This document shows positions 16,170 to 20,843 of a stretch of 20,843 nucleotides of DNA, one piece after another; the stretch's first letter is position 1, and every line of letters begins with the position of its first letter. The notes beneath the pieces are model-generated. The model ran no database searches. It worked only from the letters and a program-made list of their open reading frames with translations, and was not told the DNA's origin. Position numbers and translations under genes: made by a program. The stretch is from Nitrospira sp. (GTDB lineage Bacteria > Nitrospirota > Nitrospiria > Nitrospirales > Nitrospiraceae): assembly GCA_030456405.1 (NCBI GenBank), contig JAKDNQ010000015.1:1-20843 (forward strand), read 5' to 3'.

Positions 16170-16583
16170 CTAAAACTCACCGCGGACCACACATTTAGTG
16201 GCAATGGGCAATTTATGCGAAGCCAAGCGAAACGCCTCTTTGGCAACCTCCGGCGTCACGCCATCCATCTCATAAAGAATACGGCCAGGCTTGACCACGG
16301 CGACCCAGTACTCCGGGTTGCCCTTTCCCTTACCCATTCGAGTCTCAGCCGGCTTCTTGGTAATCGGTTTATCAGGGAAAATTCTCGTCCATACCTGGCC
16401 ACCGCGCTTCACACATCGAGTGATCGCGATGCGTGCCGCCTCGATTTGCCTGCTGGTAATCCATCCTGGCTCAAGCGCCTTGAGCCCAAACTCTCCAAGG
16501 GTAATCTGACTACCACGATAGGCCTTGCCGGTCATACGCCCCTTCATCATTTTACGAAACTTTACTTTCTTTGGTGCTAACAC
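16170..16583 (-). CDS. rplP: 50S ribosomal protein L16
   Basis: A 137-residue L16, needed for A-site tRNA accommodation near the peptidyl-transferase centre. The N-terminus [20 protein letters not shown] and later [39 protein letters not shown] are diagnostic. The start codon is GTG 16583 with GAGGGA just upstream. It follows rpsC by 13 bases. Confidence 0.98.
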   Translation of the reverse strand: MLAPKKVKFRKMMKGRMTGKAYRGSQITLGEFGLKALEPGWITSRQIEAARIAITRCVKRGGQVWTRIFPDKPITKKPAETRMGKGKGNPEYWVAVVKPGRILYEMDGVTPEVAKEAFRLASHKLPIATKCVVRGEF

Positions 16584-16596
16584 AATCCCTCTTCAG

Positions 16597-17268
16597 TTAC
16601 CCAAGCCTGCGGTCAAATGCTGATTCCTTATTAAGGGGTTGCAATGGAAGTACCTCCCCTTTATAAATCCACGTCTTAATCCCAATCTGCCCCATTGTCG
16701 TATGAGCTTCAGCAAATCCGTAATCGATGTCCGCCCTGAGAGTATGGAGAGGCACACGACCCTCGCGGTACCACTCTGACCGCGCGATCTCAGCTCCCCC
16801 AAGACGGCCCCCGACCATAATCTTGATACCTTGGGCGCCAAGGCGAAGGGCGGACTGCACGCTTCGCTTCATCGCCCGGCGAAATGCGACGCGCTTCTCC
16901 AACTGAGTCGCGACGTTTTCACAGACTAACTGCGCATCCAGTTCCGGTTTCTTAATTTCCTTCACCGTAATATAAACCTGGCCGGAATACGTCTTCTCCA
17001 GCTCTGCCTTCAGTTTATCGACTTCGGCCCCCTTGCGACCGATAATAATGCCGGGGCGCGCGGTGTGGATAATTACGCGTGTCTGGTCTCCGGATCGCTC
17101 GATTTCGACCTTGGCCACACCGGCATGAAAGAGACGCTGTTTGACCATCTTACGAATCTTGATGTCCTGATGGAGCAGTTTTGCATAGTCTTTGCTGGCA
17201 TACCATCGAGAGGACCACGTCACGTTGTATCCTAGCCGGTATCCGATCGGATGTGTCTTATGCCCCAT
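16597..17268 (-). CDS. rpsC: 30S ribosomal protein S3
   Basis: A 223-residue S3. The type II KH domain carries the GRKG loop at 77-80, and the C-terminal domain contains [20 protein letters not shown] and [21 protein letters not shown]3 sits in the 30S head by the mRNA entry tunnel and has helicase activity with S4 and S5. The ATG start opens with the classic [13 protein letters not shown]. The gene is 52 bases after rplV and 13 before rplP. Confidence 0.98.
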   Translation of the reverse strand: MGHKTHPIGYRLGYNVTWSSRWYASKDYAKLLHQDIKIRKMVKQRLFHAGVAKVEIERSGDQTRVIIHTARPGIIIGRKGAEVDKLKAELEKTYSGQVYITVKEIKKPELDAQLVCENVATQLEKRVAFRRAMKRSVQSALRLGAQGIKIMVGGRLGGAEIARSEWYREGRVPLHTLRADIDYGFAEAHTTMGQIGIKTWIYKGEVLPLQPLNKESAFDRRLG

Positions 17269-17320
17269 AACTTCTTACGCCTCGCTCAGAAAGTAAATGA
17301 GTCCGTTCTATCCGCCTTAT

Positions 17321-17674
17321 CTACTTCTTTTCCTTCACGCTTGCGGCCGATACCACGACGGTAATGTGGCTCATCCGCTTTTGAATCGCATTTGCGCGTC
17401 CCTGCGATCGAGATCGAAAACGTTTCAATGTTGGCCCACAATCGACAAATGCTTTTGAGACGACCATCGACTCGCTGTCACCCATCTCTTTTTGTTCCGC
17501 ATTGGCCACAGCAGATCGCAAAATCTTTTCGACGACCTTTGACGCCTGACGCGGTAACCCCCTGAGCATGGCCAAGGCCATAGGCACTTGCTGCCCGCGG
17601 ATCAGGTCGACCACCGGGCGGGCTTTCCTCGGAGAGACACGTATGAACCTTAAAACTGCTCGCGCTTCAGCCAT
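17321..17674 (-). CDS. rplV: 50S ribosomal protein L22
   Basis: A 117-residue L22; its long beta-hairpin lines the narrow part of the exit tunnel and is the site of macrolide-resistance changes. [22 protein letters not shown] and the hairpin region [25 protein letters not shown] are clear. Starts at ATG 17674, 51 bases after rpsS. The two flanking gaps of about 50 bases show no strong structure. Confidence 0.97.
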   Translation of the reverse strand: MAEARAVLRFIRVSPRKARPVVDLIRGQQVPMALAMLRGLPRQASKVVEKILRSAVANAEQKEMGDSESMVVSKAFVDCGPTLKRFRSRSQGRANAIQKRMSHITVVVSAASVKEKK

Positions 17675-17725
17675 AACCAGTCACATCCAATTAAGTGTAC
17701 CGAGACCGCACTCTACTCTCTTGCC

Positions 17726-18013
17726 TTACTTCAGAGCGACCGCCTTCTCTGTCCTGGCATGCCCATGTCCCTTAAAGAACCTGGTTGGAGCAAACTCTCC
17801 CAATTTGTGCCCGACCATGTTTTCTGTCACGAAAACCGGGATGAACTTCTTGCCGTTGTGAACTGCGAAGGTATGTCCGATCATATCCGGAATGACCGTA
17901 GACCGCCGCGACCAGGTCTTAATGATCTTCCGATCTTTATTCTGATTCATCCGCTCCACTTTCTGAAGCAGATGGTCGTCAACAAATGCGCCTTTACTGA
18001 CTGACCTCGGCAT
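17726..18013 (-). CDS. rpsS: 30S ribosomal protein S19
   Basis: A 95-residue S19, in the 30S head where it forms a complex with S13 and contacts the A-site finger. [45 protein letters not shown] and [12 protein letters not shown] are standard. The ATG has AGGAG six bases upstream. It starts nine bases after rplB. Confidence 0.98.
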   Translation of the reverse strand: MPRSVSKGAFVDDHLLQKVERMNQNKDRKIIKTWSRRSTVIPDMIGHTFAVHNGKKFIPVFVTENMVGHKLGEFAPTRFFKGHGHARTEKAVALK

Positions 18014-18022
18014 CGCGTACTC

Positions 18023-18847
18023 CTACTTACGGCGAGAAATAATGAACTTGTCCGTTGCTTTATTATTCCGGGTCTTGTAGCCCTTAGTCGGTAATCCCCA
18101 AGGTGAAACCGGATGGGGGTTTCCCTGTCCAGATTTTCCTTCACCACCGCCATGCGGGTGGTCGACTGGATTCATCACCACACCCCGTACATTCGGGCGC
18201 CGGCCCAGCCAGCGAACCCGGCCCGCCTTCCCCACACTAATATTCTCATGATCCGTATTGCCAACCTGCCCGACAGTGGCCATGCAGGTTGAAAGGATTC
18301 TGCGCATTTCACCGGACCTGAGTCGCACCTGCACATAGTCGCCATCACGGCCCATCACCTGAGCCGCACCGCCCGCACTCCGAATCAGCTGTCCACCTTT
18401 GCCGGGCTTCAACTCCACATTATGAATAGTCGTTCCCAGCGGCATGCTGGATAAGGGCAGCGCATTCCCCGTACGAACTTCAGAGCCAACACCCGACTGC
18501 ACGACATTTCCAACTTCTAAGCCAACCGGGGCCAGAATATAGCGCTTCTCACCATCCTTATAATGCACCAAAGCGATTCTGGCTGAACGATTGGGATCAT
18601 ATTCAAGCGCAGCAATGGTCCCTGGAATTCCAGTCTTATCACGCCGAAAATCAATTTTCCGATAGAGCCGCTTATGTCCGCCGCCACGAAAACGTACAGT
18701 CGTCCGCCCATCATTATTCCGGGCGCCGGTACTGCGTCGGAATGACGTGAGTGATTTCTCAGGCCTCTTCTTTGATAGCTCCTCGGTCGTCACCGCAGTC
18801 ATCCCGCGACGTCCCGGGGTCCTCGGCTTATATACTCTGATTCCCAT
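18023..18847 (-). CDS. rplB: 50S ribosomal protein L2
   Basis: A 274-residue L2, one of the most conserved ribosomal proteins, required for subunit joining and peptidyl-transferase activity. [19 protein letters not shown] opens the protein, and [20 protein letters not shown] near the C-terminus holds the conserved histidines of the active-site region. I start at ATG 18847, the family start; a frame seven codons longer is open but runs over the likely binding site GAAGGA. The gap from rplW is 47 bases. Confidence 0.98.
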   Translation of the reverse strand: MGIRVYKPRTPGRRGMTAVTTEELSKKRPEKSLTSFRRSTGARNNDGRTTVRFRGGGHKRLYRKIDFRRDKTGIPGTIAALEYDPNRSARIALVHYKDGEKRYILAPVGLEVGNVVQSGVGSEVRTGNALPLSSMPLGTTIHNVELKPGKGGQLIRSAGGAAQVMGRDGDYVQVRLRSGEMRRILSTCMATVGQVGNTDHENISVGKAGRVRWLGRRPNVRGVVMNPVDHPHGGGEGKSGQGNPHPVSPWGLPTKGYKTRNNKATDKFIISRRK

Positions 18848-18894
18848 ACGACATCGTCCTTCCAGCACACGCGGTCAGCCCGGTGCAATGCCTA

Positions 18895-19188
18895 CTACGC
18901 GCTCTCGTACAATTCCAACTTTTCGCCTTGCTTCAGCTTGACGAAGGCCTTTTTCCAATCCGATCGCTTCCCGGAGAAACGCCCCAGGCGCTTCACTTTT
19001 CCACGAACATTCATCACATTCACGCGCTCCACCTTGACCTTCAACAATGTTTCGACTGCTTGCTTAATCTGAACACGATTCGCATCGGGATGGACGAGAA
19101 AGCCTACCGTATTATTGCTTTCCCTCATCGCTGTAATCTTTTCCGTCAACAAGGGTTGCAATAGAATGCTGTGGAGGCCTGCCTTCAT
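18895..19188 (-). CDS. rplW: 50S ribosomal protein L23
   Basis: A 97-residue L23, the docking site for trigger factor and SRP at the tunnel exit. ILLQPLLTEKITAMRESNNTV, the VQIKQAVETLLKVKVERVNVMNVRGKVKR segment and the RSDWKKAFVKLKQGEKLELYE end are typical. ATG 19188 overlaps the rplD stop by four bases (ATGA). Confidence 0.97.
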   Translation of the reverse strand: MKAGLHSILLQPLLTEKITAMRESNNTVGFLVHPDANRVQIKQAVETLLKVKVERVNVMNVRGKVKRLGRFSGKRSDWKKAFVKLKQGEKLELYESA

Positions 19189-19808
19189 GACCAGACCTCT
19201 TTCACTCGAGTCAACTCACGCTCAAGAATCAGGATCAATTCAGCTCGAACAATGTCATAGACATTCAGTCCCTCTGGTCCCACCACACACACGTGAGGAA
19301 GATTCGCTGCGGCTTGAGCCAATCCGGCATGTCCGGCGCCTGCCACAATCAGGGCATACGTGTCAGCCCCCAAATTCGTCAACGCTTGGGCCAACAGTTT
19401 CGTCTTGGGTTGCGCCAACGATAAATTTGACACAATCACCACCTGCCCATCAGCTAACTTTGCCGACAGCGCACTCTGAAGCGCCGCACGGTACTTCCTT
19501 TTCGGCATACTATAGGAATAATCACGTGGTTTCGGTCCAAACACCGATCCGCCATGCCGCCATACCGGCGAACGAATCGACCCTGCCCGAGCCCGCCCAG
19601 TATGCTTTTGCTTCCACGGCTTTTTCCCGGACCCTGCCACTTCCCCTCGTCGCAATGTCGACGCCGTACCCTGACGTTCACAGGCACGTTGCATGACTAC
19701 TGCTTCATGCACTAAGGCAGAGTGCGGCTTACAGCCGAACACTTCTTCAGGAAGATCAACAGATCCAACTTTCTGTCTCTTTAAATCAACGACATCAACC
19801 GTGGGCAT
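19185..19808 (-). CDS. rplD: 50S ribosomal protein L4
   Basis: A 207-residue L4. The extended loop that reaches the exit tunnel is seen in RRGEVAGSGKKPWKQKHTGR, followed by ARAGSIRSPVWRHGGSVFGPKPRDYSY. In E. coli L4 also represses the S10 operon by acting on the leader upstream of rpsJ; that leader would be outside this window. Starts at ATG 19808, three bases after the rplC stop, and overlaps rplW. Confidence 0.98.
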   Translation of the reverse strand: MPTVDVVDLKRQKVGSVDLPEEVFGCKPHSALVHEAVVMQRACERQGTASTLRRGEVAGSGKKPWKQKHTGRARAGSIRSPVWRHGGSVFGPKPRDYSYSMPKRKYRAALQSALSAKLADGQVVIVSNLSLAQPKTKLLAQALTNLGADTYALIVAGAGHAGLAQAAANLPHVCVVGPEGLNVYDIVRAELILILERELTRVKEVWS

Positions 19809-19811
19809 GCC

Positions 19812-20432
19812 CTACCCCTTCTTCGACTTTTTCACCATGATCAGCCCGTTTGCTGCGCCAGGGATTGCCCCTCGAACGAACAGCAAGTTCTCCTCAGGTC
19901 TCGATTCGATCACTTTCAATCGCTGGGCGGTAATCCGTTTTGCCCCCATATGCCCAGGCAAGGTCTTCCCTTTCCAGACGCGAGAAGGATACGAACTGGC
20001 GCCCATCGAACCAGGATGACGATGGAACATCGATCCGTGAGACTCAGGGCCGCCGGCATAATGATGCCGCTTCACGACCCCCTGATACCCCTTTCCCTTC
20101 GAAATACCGGTAACATCGACCCAGTCGCCCTTTTTAAAGATATCGACTTTGATGGATTGCCCTACTGCCACCTCACCGGCTTTCTTAAACTCTCTCAACA
20201 CACGGGTGGCTGGAGCCTCCGTTTTCTTCAGATGTCCCAACTCGGCCTTGGACAACTTACGCTCTTTTACTTCGCCAAAAGACAGCTGGACGGATTCATA
20301 GCCATCGCGCTCTTTCGTCTTGATTGTGACCACGCGGCAAGGGCCTGCTTCAATGACGGTCACAGGGGTGAATCTTGTTTCATCAAATACCTGAGTCATC
20401 CCCAGTTTTTTACCCAACAACCCGTTCGTCAT
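19812..20432 (-). CDS. rplC: 50S ribosomal protein L3
   Basis: A 206-residue L3 that nucleates 50S assembly and reaches the peptidyl-transferase centre. MTNGLLGKKLGMTQVFDE starts it, and GKGYQGVVKRHHYAGGPESH plus FHRHPGSMGASSYPSRVWKG form the central loop. The glutamine methylated by PrmB in E. coli L3 is replaced by alanine or serine here, as in many non-proteobacteria. ATG 20432 is the only sensible start, yet no Shine-Dalgarno sequence is visible: the bases before it (GCCTCACGAATTGAA) have no AGG or GGA. Instead an inverted heptamer array fills the 85-base gap from rpsJ. Confidence 0.97.
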   Translation of the reverse strand: MTNGLLGKKLGMTQVFDETRFTPVTVIEAGPCRVVTIKTKERDGYESVQLSFGEVKERKLSKAELGHLKKTEAPATRVLREFKKAGEVAVGQSIKVDIFKKGDWVDVTGISKGKGYQGVVKRHHYAGGPESHGSMFHRHPGSMGASSYPSRVWKGKTLPGHMGAKRITAQRLKVIESRPEENLLFVRGAIPGAANGLIMVKKSKKG

Positions 20433-20439
20433 TTCAATT

Positions 20440-20514
20440 CGTGAGGCGTGAAACGTAAGGCGTAAGGCGCTCGCTGTTCGATATCACCTTACCCCTCACC
20501 CCTTACCCCTTACG
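20440..20514. repeat. Inverted pair of four-unit heptamer arrays (CGTRAGG) between rpsJ and rplC
   Basis: On the plus strand 20440-20467 reads CGTGAGG, CGTGAAA, CGTAAGG, CGTAAGG, a 7-base tandem array. At 20487-20514 a second four-unit array of the same heptamer lies on the opposite strand (minus-strand reading CGTAAGG, GGTAAGG, GGTGAGG, GGTAAGG). The two are separated by about 19 bases and could fold into a long imperfect hairpin in the mRNA. The second array begins three bases after the rpsJ stop; the first ends seven bases before the rplC ATG. Confidence 0.9.
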
Positions 20515-20517
20515 CTC

Positions 20518-20832
20518 CTATAACTTTATTTCCACATCCACACCGGCAGCTAAATTCAATTTCATCAGAGAATCCATGGTCTCAGGAGTCGCGTCCATGA
20601 TGTCCATCAAACGTTTGTGCGTTCGGATCTCGAATTGCTCGCGAGCCTTCTTATCCGCATGTGTCGCGCTCTGCACCGTGAACTTTTCGATTCGCGTAGG
20701 AAGCGGAATAGGGCCCACAATTTTTGCTCCGCTCCTGCGGACGGTCTCCACGATTTCCGCCACCGACTGGTCCAACACGCGGTAATCGAACCCGCGCAAC
20801 CGAATCCTGATTCTTTGTTCAACCTTAACCAT
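20518..20832 (-). CDS. rpsJ: 30S ribosomal protein S10
   Basis: A 104-residue S10, which is both a 30S head protein and, as NusE, a partner of NusB and NusG in antitermination. [25 protein letters not shown], the [15 protein letters not shown] loop and [38 protein letters not shown] are standard. The ATG start has GAGG six bases upstream, just inside the window edge. It opens the S10 operon; genes further upstream (usually tuf, fusA, rpsG, rpsL) are not seen. Confidence 0.98.
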   Translation of the reverse strand: MVKVEQRIRIRLRGFDYRVLDQSVAEIVETVRRSGAKIVGPIPLPTRIEKFTVQSATHADKKAREQFEIRTHKRLMDIMDATPETMDSLMKLNLAAGVDVEIKL

Positions 20833-20843
20833 GCATTCCTCTA

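Noticed and set aside
19115..19696. Plus-strand frame of 193 codons opposite rplD and rplW
   Set aside because: Composition is what an antisense of ribosomal protein genes gives; no start signal and no family features.

Overview
The window holds 37 genes, all read from the minus strand, and no convincing gene on the plus strand. It is a textbook ribosomal-protein supercluster (S10, spc and alpha operons) followed by an envelope/regulatory cluster, lptC-lptA-lptB-rpoN-hpf-rapZ. An LPS export system shows a diderm (Gram-negative type) bacterium. Moderate-to-high GC, the gene order, four-cysteine S4 and S14 proteins, a non-proteobacterial L3, and heptamer CGTRAGG arrays between genes make me think of Nitrospira or a relative in Nitrospirota. 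That assignment is inference from memory, not a computed placement.

Reading in transcription order (right to left): rpsJ, rplC, rplD, rplW, rplB, rpsS, rplV, rpsC, rplP, rpmC, rpsQ (complete S10 operon, 20832-15639); rplN, rplX, rplE, rpsN, rpsH, rplF, rplR, rpsE, rpmD, rplO, secY, adk, map, infA, rpmJ (spc operon with translocase, adenylate kinase, methionine aminopeptidase and IF-1, 15599-8206); rpsM, rpsK, rpsD, rpoA, rplQ (alpha operon, 8070-5031). Many genes overlap by 1-8 bases or lie within 20 bases of each other. An intrinsic terminator at 4914-4941 closes the cluster. About 45 bases further on, a good sigma-70 type promoter (TTTACA-17-TACTAT) starts the second transcription unit.

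That second unit encodes three parts of the LPS transport machine (LptC, LptA, LptB), sigma-54 (RpoN), the long form of the ribosome hibernation factor (HPF) and RapZ, which is cut off by the left edge of the window. The order matches the enterobacterial rpoN locus, but ptsN is absent between hpf and rapZ.

Most of the window is ordinary core genome. What the genes do not explain lies in a few gaps. There is a pair of inverted heptamer arrays between rpsJ and rplC, next to an rplC start that has no visible Shine-Dalgarno sequence. There is a large GC-rich stem-loop between rpmJ and rpsM, where the S4-responsive leader lies in enterobacteria. A small hairpin sits just before the hpf ribosome binding site in an unusually long rpoN-hpf gap. 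I see no phage, insertion sequence, CRISPR, defence system or RNA gene. Nothing here looks like a wholly new system.
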